64,000 bases of DNA from an uncultured Clostridia bacterium (GTDB lineage: Bacteria; Bacillota; Clostridia; Christensenellales; UBA3700), in assembly GCA_945872615.1 (NCBI GenBank), contig CAMBZZ010000003.1, positions 1 through 64,000 on the forward strand, written 5' to 3'. Shown one piece after another: positions 28,387 through 38,083 of this stretch. A program made the translations under genes and the position numbers. The notes below the pieces were generated by a model, which saw only the letters and a list, made by a program, of their open reading frames with translations, did no database searches and was not told the DNA's origin. Numbering within the stretch: the first letter of the stretch is position 1; the number at the start of each line of letters is the position of its first letter.

Positions 28387-29321
28387 AGTACCCCTCGCAC
28401 CAATTCCCATAGACCTTGCATTTGTGCTACTACGTAGTCGTCGTAAATGACAAAGCGCGGAAGGAGATATTCGGGCAATCTCTTGGATATTGCGTTGACA
28501 TACGACGACGCTTTGGCAGTATCTTGCGCAAATATTGTCATAGAGTGAGGATTGTACATGGCGATGGCATTGAGCGCCGCTCTAACCGCCTTGTCGCCCA
28601 CCAAGCCTCCCATATTGGGACAATATTTGAGTTCTCCCGCATAACCGCTTGCCCCCTTAAAGACTTTGCCGTCTATGCTTACGCCGATACCCACGGAGTT
28701 TTTGTCAACGTACAATGACACTTGTATATCGCCCTCTTCGTCTTGGCAACCCGTCAAAGAGAATAGTTTCATATCGTTTTCGATACGTATCTTGACGCCC
28801 GTCTTAGTCTCAATTTGTTCTACGATATTGACCTTTCTTAGACCTAATCGTGCCCATTCTTCTATCATAGGTCCGTTGACCACACACGGTAAAGATATTG
28901 CGCACGTTTCTACGAGGACGTCCTCTATCGTTATACCTTCAACTATCCTAGTCAAAGCCACGATAAAGTCGCTTTTGTCGCATTTCTTTTGCACGGTCGA
29001 CAAAACTTTACCCTCAAAATCTCTTATTTGATAAACGACTCCCTCTTCTCTTACCACTATCAATGCAAAGTGAATAAAATCGGGATTGAGCGCGTAAATC
29101 TGCGCCCTCCTACCTCCCGACGAATTGGCTATTTCTTTCTTGACCGCAACGTCAGCTTCTTGAGCAAGCCTCAAGGCGTGTGCCACGGTAGGATGAGATA
29201 AGCCCGTCGCCTCAACAATATCGGCAATGGTACATTTTTGATTTTTTTTGAGATAATCCACCACGTCGCCTACACTAGGAATTTGTGCAACGGTTTGAGC
29301 GTATCTTTGTAATTTATACAT
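28383..29321 (-). CDS. ROK family transcriptional regulator
   Basis: 312 aa; HTH TIADIVEATGLSHPTVAHALRLA plus ROK-type VGIGVSIDGKVFKGASGYAGELKY. Confidence 0.85.
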   Translation of the reverse strand: MYKLQRYAQTVAQIPSVGDVVDYLKKNQKCTIADIVEATGLSHPTVAHALRLAQEADVAVKKEIANSSGGRRAQIYALNPDFIHFALIVVREEGVVYQIRDFEGKVLSTVQKKCDKSDFIVALTRIVEGITIEDVLVETCAISLPCVVNGPMIEEWARLGLRKVNIVEQIETKTGVKIRIENDMKLFSLTGCQDEEGDIQVSLYVDKNSVGIGVSIDGKVFKGASGYAGELKYCPNMGGLVGDKAVRAALNAIAMYNPHSMTIFAQDTAKASSYVNAISKRLPEYLLPRFVIYDDYVVAQMQGLWELVRGVL

Positions 29322-29364
29322 CGTTCACCTTTTCAAAACTTTTGTAAATGTATTGCGCATCTCT

Positions 29365-29393
29365 ATTATAACGGAGTAAATACCGACTGTCAA
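29365..29393 (-). promoter_or_regulatory. promoter of the ROK regulator
   Basis: Minus strand TTGACA-17 bp-TATAAT (exact consensus). Confidence 0.8.
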
Positions 29394-29416
29394 ACGACTG
29401 ACTTATGAAAATGACA

Positions 29417-29442
29417 AAACGCTATCCTTTTCGATAGCGTTT
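29417..29442. terminator. terminator downstream of the fucose operon
   Basis: AAACGCTATC-cttttc-GATAGCGTTT. Confidence 0.75.
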
Positions 29443-29490
29443 AGAATTGTTTGTATGATGATAATTAATCTGGCTGATAAGATAGACGAC

Positions 29491-30942
29491 TTATTTTTTT
29501 AGTTGGAGATAATTGCTATATTCTCTATCCCATATCTCTCTATCGGAGCGAGGATAAAATTCGATAGGCTCGAAGGTGGTTTGAGCCAAAGCATAAGCCT
29601 CGCTCGTGTCCTTGATTTCGCCAAGTCCGTATAGTTGACCGAGTGCGTTGCCTATTGCCGTAGCTTCCACACAGCCCCCTATGACCTTGATGCCGAGGCA
29701 GTCAGATACCATTTGGTTGAGTAGGTGATTGTTGGTGCCACCGCCTATGATATGCAACGTATCGTAACTCTTTCCCGTTATCGCTTGCAAACCTTCTAAC
29801 GCATAGCGATATTCCATAGCCAAAGAATTGTACACACAGCGAGCAATCTCGCCTATGCCCGTAAGCTCGACGCCTTGGGTATCTTTTACGTATTTGACTA
29901 TCCTCTCATCCATGCCGAAAGGCGGAGAAAAGATATTGTCAGCCACGTTGATATAGCCCTTAAAATCATCGACCTTTTGGCATTCTTGGACTATCTCCGA
30001 CCAAGTGATAGGTCGACTTTTTATCCACTCGCGCCTACACTCTTGAATAATCCACATACCCATAATATTTTTGAGCAAACATATCTTGTCGCCAAAGCCT
30101 ATCTCGTTGGTGTAGCCTTCTAGGTAAGTCACGTCGTTGACGATAGGCTCGTCCGATAGCGTGCCAAATAGCGACCAAGTACCGCTGCTAACGTAGAGAG
30201 GCTGTTTGTCCTCTTGCATAACGGTCATAATGGCGCACGCCGTGTCGTGTCCGCAAGTCAATATTACGGGGATGTCGTAAGTTAGATTGATTTTGGCTTT
30301 GATTTCCTCTTTGAGATTGCCAAGCACGCTTCCTATCGGCTTGACGGGTGCAAAGTTGCTATCCTTCAAACCTAACTTGTCAAGAAAGCCTTGGTTGTAT
30401 CCGTCGAGATAAAAGCCGCTCGTCGTTGCAATAGTGGCGTCGCTAGCCATTTTGCCCGTCAGCATATAGCCCAGCAGATACGGCATATAGAGTATGGTAT
30501 CGCCACCTTCGACTTTATTGCTCTTTTGTTGAGCGATGAGTTGGTATGAGGTATTGAACTCGTTGAGAGATATGCCCGCCATGTCGAAAGTTTCTCTCTT
30601 AGTAAGCAATTCTTGCTTATCAATACAACCCGCCGTGCGGTTGTCGCGATAGTGATATGGCATCTCTTTGATATTGCCGCCGATGTCCACCACGCCGTAG
30701 TCGACGCCCCAAGTGTCTATACCGATAGAGTCGATTTTTTGTCCTTTAGCCGTCGAAAACTCGATACAGGTCGTGATTTCTCGCAATAGCATATCAACGT
30801 CCCATCTCAAGGTATCTCCCACTTTGACGGCGTTGTTGTCAAACCTATGAACTTCTCGATAGTTCATTTTGCCACCGTCACACTCGAATACTATTCCTCT
30901 ACCGCTACTTGCGCCTAGGTCTATCGCCAAAACTCGTTTCAT
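29491..30942 (-). CDS. rhamnulokinase-type FGGY kinase (presumed L-fuculokinase here)
   Basis: 483 aa; VLAIDLGASSGRGIVFE, GIDTWGVDYGVVD, HIIGGGTNNHLLNQMVSDCLG; RhaB-like sequence in a FucI/aldolase operon. Confidence 0.9.
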   Translation of the reverse strand: MKRVLAIDLGASSGRGIVFECDGGKMNYREVHRFDNNAVKVGDTLRWDVDMLLREITTCIEFSTAKGQKIDSIGIDTWGVDYGVVDIGGNIKEMPYHYRDNRTAGCIDKQELLTKRETFDMAGISLNEFNTSYQLIAQQKSNKVEGGDTILYMPYLLGYMLTGKMASDATIATTSGFYLDGYNQGFLDKLGLKDSNFAPVKPIGSVLGNLKEEIKAKINLTYDIPVILTCGHDTACAIMTVMQEDKQPLYVSSGTWSLFGTLSDEPIVNDVTYLEGYTNEIGFGDKICLLKNIMGMWIIQECRREWIKSRPITWSEIVQECQKVDDFKGYINVADNIFSPPFGMDERIVKYVKDTQGVELTGIGEIARCVYNSLAMEYRYALEGLQAITGKSYDTLHIIGGGTNNHLLNQMVSDCLGIKVIGGCVEATAIGNALGQLYGLGEIKDTSEAYALAQTTFEPIEFYPRSDREIWDREYSNYLQLKK

Positions 30943-30943
30943 C

Positions 30944-32185
30944 TTACCACCCGTTGAAAGTATCGTTGATTTCTTTGACTTGTTCGTCGTTGATTGGCAC
31001 TATGTCGGCAATAGCGAGCGCAGATATAATGGAACGCGCGCTATAGTCTAGCACTTCCAATCTATCGAATGCCTTGGTCACGTTTTTACCTATGGTAAAT
31101 ACGCCCTCGTTGTCGATGATGAGTGCGGGAGCCGTAGTCGAAAGTAAGCCTGCGACCTTGTCTGCACTAGCGATAACGTCGTACTCTGCGCGCGTTACGT
31201 CTTTGAGCATTATGTAACTCTCGGGGATGAGGCGAGCGTTGAGTGGCTTGTGAGATACCGCAAAGCCCATAGTCGCGCTTGGCATTGAAATCATCACGCA
31301 GTTGACCTCAGGTTTGGTGTCAAAAATCTCCTTGATATAGGCAAGATATTTGGTGCTTTCGAAGGAAGATATATTGTCTCCTACGCAATAGACTATATCC
31401 TCGGGTTGGACTTTCTTTCTATCAACGCTGTCGGGATTAAACAAAAATCCCTCGCCCGCTCTAACGGCGATAGTACCGAAAGTCGAAGACATAAGTTTGT
31501 TGTTGTAACTTCTTACGCAAAAGTCGCAAATCTCTTGCTTTTGTGCTTCTAATTCTCCGCTCTTATCTTCTATTACGCAGAAGTCTGTCTTTTGCAACTC
31601 TACTCGTTTTGGCTTCTTTACTCCGCCCAGCATACTTGCATTGATAAGTGTTTGGCAAAGATAGTCCAAGGTTTCGTATCTCATAAAAGCTTTGTCGAGG
31701 TCACTGTCGGCTACCGTCGCTCCGTGGTTGTCCATCATCACGGCGTTGTATCCCTTCTCAAACTCCGACTTGACGATATTGCCAAGCTTAAGACTTCCGG
31801 GGAGCTCGTAGCACGAGCCAACCACCTCGCCTAAAACGTCCTCGTAGGCTCTTGCCACCGAAGAATCGGGCACTCTGCGAGCCGTTGCATAAGCAACTAC
31901 GGCAGGTGCGTGCGCGTGCACGACCGCCTTGAGGTCGCTCCTCATCTTGTAAATATTGCTGTGGAAAGGAAGTTCCATAGACGGAGGGTACTGCCCGATG
32001 CGAGTTCCGTTGGGCAATACTTCTGCTATATCGTCTACCACCAAAGTGCCTTTGTCCTTACTGCTCGGCGTGATGAAGATATGTCCGTCTTGGTCAATCG
32101 TCGAGATGTTGCCGCCGCTGGTGGAGGTAAGGGAACTGTGGTAGACCCTATTCATCGTATCTAATACTTTTTGTTTCATGTCCAT
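30944..32185 (-). CDS. tandem class II aldolase (L-fuculose-phosphate aldolase-like)
   Basis: First domain TSGGNIS, AVVHAHAPAVVAYA, NHGATV; second domain starts near QEICDFCVRSYNNKLMSSTFGTIAVR; start chosen near MDMKQK/MKQK. Confidence 0.85.
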   Translation of the reverse strand: MDMKQKVLDTMNRVYHSSLTSTSGGNISTIDQDGHIFITPSSKDKGTLVVDDIAEVLPNGTRIGQYPPSMELPFHSNIYKMRSDLKAVVHAHAPAVVAYATARRVPDSSVARAYEDVLGEVVGSCYELPGSLKLGNIVKSEFEKGYNAVMMDNHGATVADSDLDKAFMRYETLDYLCQTLINASMLGGVKKPKRVELQKTDFCVIEDKSGELEAQKQEICDFCVRSYNNKLMSSTFGTIAVRAGEGFLFNPDSVDRKKVQPEDIVYCVGDNISSFESTKYLAYIKEIFDTKPEVNCVMISMPSATMGFAVSHKPLNARLIPESYIMLKDVTRAEYDVIASADKVAGLLSTTAPALIIDNEGVFTIGKNVTKAFDRLEVLDYSARSIISALAIADIVPINDEQVKEINDTFNGW

Positions 32186-32187
32186 AA

Positions 32188-33945
32188 TTATTTGTAAAGC
32201 GGTCCGTAATTTTTGCACGCTCTGTAGTCTACGCTCTCCTTGTCGCCCGTGCCGAATGCAGTCCAGCAGTGTGGTCTAAAGAGTTCGTCGTCGTCAACGT
32301 TGTGCATGTTGACAGGAATGCGAAGCATACTTGCCAAAGTGATGAGGTCTTTGCCTATATGCCCGTACGTAAACGCGCCGTGGTTGGCGCCCCAATTTGC
32401 CATGACGGAATATACGTCCTTGAATGCCGACTTTTTGTCGCTAAGTCTTGGAGCAAACCAAGTGCTTGGCCATGTAGGGTCGGTTCTCTTCCAAAGCTTG
32501 GAGTCAACGTCGTCAGGCAATACGACAGTCCAACCCTCGGCGATTTGCATAACGGGTCCCAGTCCGTCGATGAGGTTGATTCTCACCATGGTAACGGGCA
32601 TCTCGGCAGCCGTACGGAATTGAGAACTAAATCCGCCGCCCCTAAAGTATTGCAAGTTGGCTTGCGTCCACTGAGTTGCGCCCATGCAAGCGTCGATGTC
32701 CTCATCCTTCATATTCCACCACTGTTTCATCACAGCCTTACCGTCTTCTTTGGACATTGCGCTTCCGTCAAGTGCGGCTGCGCCCGAGTTGATGAGGTGG
32801 ATAAATCCGCCTGCAGCTTTGCCCGTCGGTTTCCAACCCGTAACTCTTTCTACCGATTCAGGCGACCAAAAAGTTCTTACGTCTGCAAATACGCTGGCTC
32901 TTTGGTTGAGCAATTTGCTAAACAACATTGCCAAGCCGTTGAGACAATCGTTTTCGGTGGCGAGAGTAAACGGCTCCTTCTTACCGTTCCAATCGAAAGT
33001 GGAATTGAGAATAGCCTCGGTAAAGTCTCCGTTAGGCAACCAATCCGTCCACATTCTTTGACCTTGGAAACCGCCCGCAATAGCGTTTCTACCCAAAGAT
33101 TCTTCCGGATAGCCCATCTCTTTGAGTTTTGGATTGCCAAGCATAATATCCTTGATGACGAGAGTCATCTTGGCGATAAATTCCCATTGAGCGTCCTTTT
33201 CTTCTCTCGTCCTTTGCTCTGCGTTAATATCAATGCCTTCTTTGCAGTTTTTCTTGATCCAAGCAAGTTCCTTGGCGTATTCGTCGTGGTCGTAAATGCC
33301 GAGCGTAACGCGGCGATTAATCTCCGACATATCCACCCATTCCGCTCTGATGCCGAGATACTTTTGCAAGAAGTTAGCGTCAACGTAAGAGCCGCCGATA
33401 CCCATGGATACCGAGCCGAGCCCGACGTAGGCTTTGTTTCTCATTTCGCCCACTGCCAATGCACAACGAGCAAAACGCAAAATCTTCTCTTGCACGTCTT
33501 GAGGAATACTCGTATCACCCATATCTTGCACGTCTTTGCCGTAGATGCTGAATGCAGGCAAGCCTCTCTGTGCGTGTACCGCCATCGCTGCGGCAAGATA
33601 AACGGCGCCCGGTCTTTCCGTACCGTTGAAGCCCCATACCGCTTTGATAGTGTGAGGGTTGACGTCTATAGTTTCGCTGCCGTAACACCAACAAGGCGTA
33701 ACCGACAAGGTTGCAACTACGTTGTTCGCCTCAAACTTCTCGGCGCAGTCTGCCGCTTCTTTGCCTCCCGCTATAGTGCCGTCGGCTATGATAACCCTTG
33801 CGGGCGTGCCGTCGGTGTAAAAAACGTTGTCTTCAATCAATTTTTTTGCCGACAAAGCGAGATTCATAGTTTGCTCTTCGAGGCTCTCTCTTACACCCAT
33901 ACATCTTCCGTCGATGATAGGGCGAATACCTATCGTTGGTCTCAT
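32188..33945 (-). CDS. fucI: L-fucose isomerase
   Basis: 585 aa; [69 protein letters not shown]. Confidence 0.96.
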   Translation of the reverse strand: MRPTIGIRPIIDGRCMGVRESLEEQTMNLALSAKKLIEDNVFYTDGTPARVIIADGTIAGGKEAADCAEKFEANNVVATLSVTPCWCYGSETIDVNPHTIKAVWGFNGTERPGAVYLAAAMAVHAQRGLPAFSIYGKDVQDMGDTSIPQDVQEKILRFARCALAVGEMRNKAYVGLGSVSMGIGGSYVDANFLQKYLGIRAEWVDMSEINRRVTLGIYDHDEYAKELAWIKKNCKEGIDINAEQRTREEKDAQWEFIAKMTLVIKDIMLGNPKLKEMGYPEESLGRNAIAGGFQGQRMWTDWLPNGDFTEAILNSTFDWNGKKEPFTLATENDCLNGLAMLFSKLLNQRASVFADVRTFWSPESVERVTGWKPTGKAAGGFIHLINSGAAALDGSAMSKEDGKAVMKQWWNMKDEDIDACMGATQWTQANLQYFRGGGFSSQFRTAAEMPVTMVRINLIDGLGPVMQIAEGWTVVLPDDVDSKLWKRTDPTWPSTWFAPRLSDKKSAFKDVYSVMANWGANHGAFTYGHIGKDLITLASMLRIPVNMHNVDDDELFRPHCWTAFGTGDKESVDYRACKNYGPLYK

Positions 33946-33974
33946 TGCTTATTCTCCTTATATGTTTTGTGTTT

Positions 33975-34679
33975 TTAGTTATTTTCGTTCGTCAGATCGC
34001 TGACGACTTTGCTTGCTATTATCAAGCCCGCAACCGACGGGCACCATGCTACCGACGCGGGCGTCGGTTTGCGCTGACCTTCTTGCGCTTGCCTTTTGAT
34101 TGGCAGTTGACGAGAACATACCGTAGTCAAACTCTTGATGCCTCGAGCTTTGAGTTCTCTGCGCATTACTTTGGCAAGGGCGCAGTTTTGGGTATCGAAG
34201 ACGTCCTTGATTTCAAAAGCCGTCGGGTCGGTCTTGTTGCCCGTGCCCATACTGCTAATTACGGGTATGCCAAGCTTGTCCGCTTGCATTATTATTTCGA
34301 TTTTTGCACTCACCGTGTCTACCGCGTCGACGATATAATCCACGCCGTCAAGATTTACTTCGTCGTCGCCCGGCAAATAAAACTTGTCGTAAGTTCTCAC
34401 CTTTGCCGTAGGATTGATGTCAAGTATTCTATCCTTGGCAACCTCCACTTTCTTTTTGCCCACGGTGCTGTGTAGAGCGATGATTTGTCTATTGAGATTG
34501 CTAAGTGACACGACGTCGTGGTCTATCAAAATAAAACTTCCTACGCCGCTTCTTGCCAAGCCCTCTACCACGTATCCGCCTACGCCGCCTACGCCGAAAA
34601 CAGCCACGCAAGAATTACTCAACCTATCCACGGCACTCTGCCCCAATAGCATTGCCGTCCTCGAAAATTGCTCGCTCAT
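33975..34679 (-). CDS. tcdA: tRNA threonylcarbamoyladenosine dehydratase (ThiF/MoeB family)
   Basis: MSEQFSRTAMLLGQSAVDRLSNSCVAVFGVGGVGGYVVEGLARSGVG; the ORF-track N-terminal extension is intergenic, start re-set. Confidence 0.88.
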   Translation of the reverse strand: MSEQFSRTAMLLGQSAVDRLSNSCVAVFGVGGVGGYVVEGLARSGVGSFILIDHDVVSLSNLNRQIIALHSTVGKKKVEVAKDRILDINPTAKVRTYDKFYLPGDDEVNLDGVDYIVDAVDTVSAKIEIIMQADKLGIPVISSMGTGNKTDPTAFEIKDVFDTQNCALAKVMRRELKARGIKSLTTVCSRQLPIKRQAQEGQRKPTPASVAWCPSVAGLIIASKVVSDLTNENN

Positions 34680-34786
34680 AGATATATTATAATATAGAAA
34701 ATATATATTTTCAATACATATAAAAATTTTTTGGCAAAAAAAAGAACGGATTGGTGGCGTAGCAATATGACGTTTTCCACGTCGCT

Positions 34787-35174
34787 GTGATGTTGGTCTA
34801 TAGACAAATGACGTGCCTTCGGCGTGAAGTTTGCCTGACGGCAAGCATATGCTACGCAGTGATGTTTGTCTTACGACAAGTGATGTTTCTTCGCAGTGAT
34901 GTTTGTCTTACGACAAGTGATGTTTCTCCTTGCGGAGAAGTTATTGATAATATTACAATACTATTAGCGTTGTCAGTCCCACTTTGAACTTAGGTCTACG
35001 CAATAATTGCTATATTGTTACGCAGTGATGTTTGTCTGACGACAAGTGACGTGCCTTCGGCGTGATGTTTGCCTTACGGCAAGGGAGGTTTCTCCTAAAG
35101 GAAAGTTACGGATAAGAATTCAATTACTGTTGCAAAGCAACAATACCACTTTGACCATAGGTCAAAACATCACT
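34787..35174. repeat. hairpin array B (GTGATGTTT linkers), two tandem blocks with a conserved tail
   Basis: TTGTC-TTAC-GACAA, TTGCC-TGAC-GGCAA, GCC-TTC-GGC, CTCC-TTGC-GGAG units joined by GTGATGTTT; tail ...CACTTTGA(A/C)C(T/A)TAGGTC; ends with inverted linker AACATCACT. Confidence 0.8.
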
Positions 35175-35213
35175 AAAAAAATAGCCCGCCTACCTTATAA
35201 GTAGTGGGCTATT
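35175..35213 (-). terminator. terminator of the ABC transporter operon
   Basis: Minus strand AATAGCCCACTAC...GTAGGCGGGCTATTTTTTTA. Confidence 0.8.
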
Positions 35214-35230
35214 CGTCGTTTATTCTGCGA

Positions 35231-36031
35231 TTAGTTCATCAACATTCGGTCGTTAGCCATCTGCGTGCCTGCCACTTCCTCAAACTTTTTGAGCAAGTCG
35301 GCAACGGTAAGATTTTTCTTTTCTTCGCCTTTGACGTCGTAGATGATTGCGCCGTTGTGCATCATAACCAATCTATTGCCGTATCTGATTGCGTCCTTCA
35401 TATTGTGCGTAATCATAATGGTTGTGAGGTTGTCCTTGGAGGTAATCTCTTCGGTCAGTTCCAACACCTTGGCGGCTGTCTTTGGGTCGAGCGCCGCTGT
35501 GTGCTCGTCCAAAAGAAGCAAGTCTGGTTTTTTGAGAGTAGCCATAAGCAAAGTAAGCGCTTGGCGTTGTCCACCCGATAGCAAGCCGACTTTGGAAGAC
35601 ATTCTTTCTTCGAGATTGAGCCCAAGCATAGCTAGCTTTTCTTTATAGATAGCATGCTCTGCTTTGGTTACGCCCCAACCTAAGCCTCTCTTTTTGCCTC
35701 TACGGTTGGCGAGAGCAAGGTTTTCGATAATGCTCATATTGGCAGCCGTACCTACCATAGGGTCTTGGAACACTCTGCCGAGCATAGACGCTCTCTTGTA
35801 TTCGGGATATTTGGTTATATCCTTGCCGTTGATCTCTACGCTGCCTTCTTCGGGGAGAAATACTCCCGAGATAATGTTGAGCATAGTGGATTTACCCGCG
35901 CCGTTACCGCCAATAACTGTGATAAAGTCGCCCTCTTGCATCTCGAGATTAAGTCCGTTGAGAGCCTTCTTTTCGTTGATAGTGCCGATATTGAAGGTCT
36001 TGTGAATATTGTTAAGCTTAAGCATTTTCAC
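35231..36031 (-). CDS. ABC transporter ATP-binding protein (COG1101-type)
   Basis: 266 aa; Walker A GGNGAGKST, LSGGQRQALTLLMA signature, LLLDEHTAALDP. Confidence 0.93.
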   Translation of the reverse strand: MKMLKLNNIHKTFNIGTINEKKALNGLNLEMQEGDFITVIGGNGAGKSTMLNIISGVFLPEEGSVEINGKDITKYPEYKRASMLGRVFQDPMVGTAANMSIIENLALANRRGKKRGLGWGVTKAEHAIYKEKLAMLGLNLEERMSSKVGLLSGGQRQALTLLMATLKKPDLLLLDEHTAALDPKTAAKVLELTEEITSKDNLTTIMITHNMKDAIRYGNRLVMMHNGAIIYDVKGEEKKNLTVADLLKKFEEVAGTQMANDRMLMN

Positions 36032-37028
36032 TATCCTCCTTTTCGGCGCTCTCTACTATTTGATTGGCAACCTCGTCGTTCATAATCACGTCGGTAGGAT
36101 TGCCCAACGCTTCTTTGACACGCTTGGAGTTGTGCGACCTGAAGTTACACTTGAACTTACCTTTGAGATTAGGCAAGGATAGTGCGATAACTACGAGCAC
36201 TGCCGTGAGAAGTTTGATATAAGCGGTAGGAAGACCCGCAAATATGATAAGCGTTATTATTTCTCTATAGACTATACTTCCGATAAATACGCTTATTATT
36301 CTCCACAAAAAGTTGTGTTTTGCACTAATTATCGCTTCTCCGATGATGACCGAGGCAAGTCCGATTACTATGGAGCCTACGCCAAAACTAATATCACCGT
36401 AACCGAATTGTTGCGCCACCAAAGAGCCTGAAAACGCTACGAGCGCATTGGAAATCATAAGTCCTATTATCTTGGTATTGTCGGTGTTGATACCTTGTGC
36501 ACGACACATCTTTTCATTGGCACCCGTAGCGCGAATAGCGCTACCGATTTCCGTTCCGAAAAACCAATAACTTGCGCCTATGATTATTGCGGAGATTATC
36601 AATCCTATAATGAGGATTATGAGGTTTCTTGCCACAGCGTCATTAAACCACGCGCTGACAATAGCAAACATATTGACACCGATAGGCAAAGAAAGAGTAG
36701 GCATACCCATTATGATGAGATTGACGGAATACAACGCCGTCATAGTCAAAATTCCCGCCAAAATAGGAGCTATCTTGAACTTGGTGATTAGTAAGCCCGT
36801 AACCATACCCGCTACACCGCCTACCAGCATAGCAACGAGGCTTGCAAGTAGGGGGTCGCAGTTGTTGTTGATGAGCAATGCGACGATGGCACTACCGGTA
36901 GCGAAACTACCTTCTACCGTCAAATCCGCAACGTCCAGCAGTCTATAGGTGATATAAACGCCAAAAGCCATTATACCCCATAGCACGCCTTCGCCCGCAC
37001 CGCCTAATATTGTCATTAGAAATCCCAT
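36018..37028 (-). CDS. ABC transporter permease (COG4120-type)
   Basis: 336 aa polytopic; overlaps the ATPase; YRLLDVADLTVEGSFATG. Confidence 0.9.
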   Translation of the reverse strand: MGFLMTILGGAGEGVLWGIMAFGVYITYRLLDVADLTVEGSFATGSAIVALLINNNCDPLLASLVAMLVGGVAGMVTGLLITKFKIAPILAGILTMTALYSVNLIIMGMPTLSLPIGVNMFAIVSAWFNDAVARNLIILIIGLIISAIIIGASYWFFGTEIGSAIRATGANEKMCRAQGINTDNTKIIGLMISNALVAFSGSLVAQQFGYGDISFGVGSIVIGLASVIIGEAIISAKHNFLWRIISVFIGSIVYREIITLIIFAGLPTAYIKLLTAVLVVIALSLPNLKGKFKCNFRSHNSKRVKEALGNPTDVIMNDEVANQIVESAEKEDSENA

Positions 37029-37049
37029 TGTGTTATCGTCCGCCTATGA

Positions 37050-38051
37050 TTATTGCAAAGCCAAGATAGCGTCAGGGATTGTGTAACCGATTTGTTCTGC
37101 AATAGTCTCGTTGATGGACAATGCGAAGCCTTCGGTCTGGTATCCGACTGGCATTTCGGCAGGATTTTTGCCGTTGACCAAAATATCAAACGCCATTTTT
37201 GCGGCAACTTTGCCGAGTTCGTAATAATCGATACTATAGGTAGCAACTCCGCAAGCGTCGTTCATACCGCCTTCACCGCATACGATAGGGATATTGTAGT
37301 TGCCCGCAGTATTGGCAGAATGTACGGATGCTGCGGCGGTAGCAAGAATGTTATCGGTAGGAATATAGAGACATTCTACTCCTGCAGCTGCCGCTCTTCC
37401 CATTGCGCTTTGGATTTCCGTTGCGTCGTTGATGGTAATACGAGTTACTCTATCCTCACCGAGATAATCGATAAGCATATCTGCTTGAATCTTGGAGTTG
37501 TTCTCTTTTGCAGAATACAACACGCCGTATTTAGCGGTAGCCGAATCTTTTACTACGAGTTTCATCAACTCGGCTTGTTGTTCGATTGGGTTCATATCGC
37601 TACATCCGGTAACGTTAGCGCCCGGTCTGTCTTTGGTAGCAACTAATTTTTCCGCTACAGGGTCGGTCACCGCGCTAAATACTATAGGAATAGTCTTGGT
37701 AGCGTTGGCAGCAGCCACGGACGGAGACGTAGCGATTGTATAAATGAGGTCCACGTTTTTGTTGACCAACGTACTTGCGTTGGTAGAGTTGTTGTTTGCT
37801 TCACCGTTGGAGTTGGTATACTCGAAATTTACCGTTTTGCCTGCTTCTTCCATAAGAGAGGTAAGTTCGGTCTTAAAACCTTCGTAGGCTTTGTCGAGTG
37901 CAACGTGAGGCAATAATTGAATTACGCCTATCGTGTAGTCGGCTTTGGTACAGCCTGCGAAAGAGAATGCCGAAAATGCAACGAGCATTATTACGAGCAT
38001 TGATACGATGTAAATTTTCTTCATCTTCATAGTCTTTTTTTGTTTTGCCAT
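37050..38051 (-). CDS. ABC transporter substrate-binding lipoprotein (PF04392 / TrpX-like)
   Basis: 333 aa; lipobox FSFAGC; YTIGVIQLLPHVALDKAYEGFK, IPIVFSAVTDPVAEKLV. Confidence 0.92.
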   Translation of the reverse strand: MAKQKKTMKMKKIYIVSMLVIMLVAFSAFSFAGCTKADYTIGVIQLLPHVALDKAYEGFKTELTSLMEEAGKTVNFEYTNSNGEANNNSTNASTLVNKNVDLIYTIATSPSVAAANATKTIPIVFSAVTDPVAEKLVATKDRPGANVTGCSDMNPIEQQAELMKLVVKDSATAKYGVLYSAKENNSKIQADMLIDYLGEDRVTRITINDATEIQSAMGRAAAAGVECLYIPTDNILATAAASVHSANTAGNYNIPIVCGEGGMNDACGVATYSIDYYELGKVAAKMAFDILVNGKNPAEMPVGYQTEGFALSINETIAEQIGYTIPDAILALQ

Positions 38052-38083
38052 CGTGGTGGCCTCCTTATTTTTAATACTTTTTT

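Noticed and set aside
32269-33978. 569-aa plus-strand ORF antisense to fucI
   Set aside because: Fully antisense to an unambiguous L-fucose isomerase; no recognisable domains, Cys/His/Arg-rich artefact of codon bias.
33975-34844. N-terminal 55-aa extension of TcdA
   Set aside because: Translated from the AT-rich leader and array B sequence; family start is MSEQFSRTAM at 34679.
34787-35174. CRISPR array
   Set aside because: Regular linkers look repeat-like, but linkers are only about 9 nt, the intervening units are self-complementary hairpins of variable length, and there are no cas genes.
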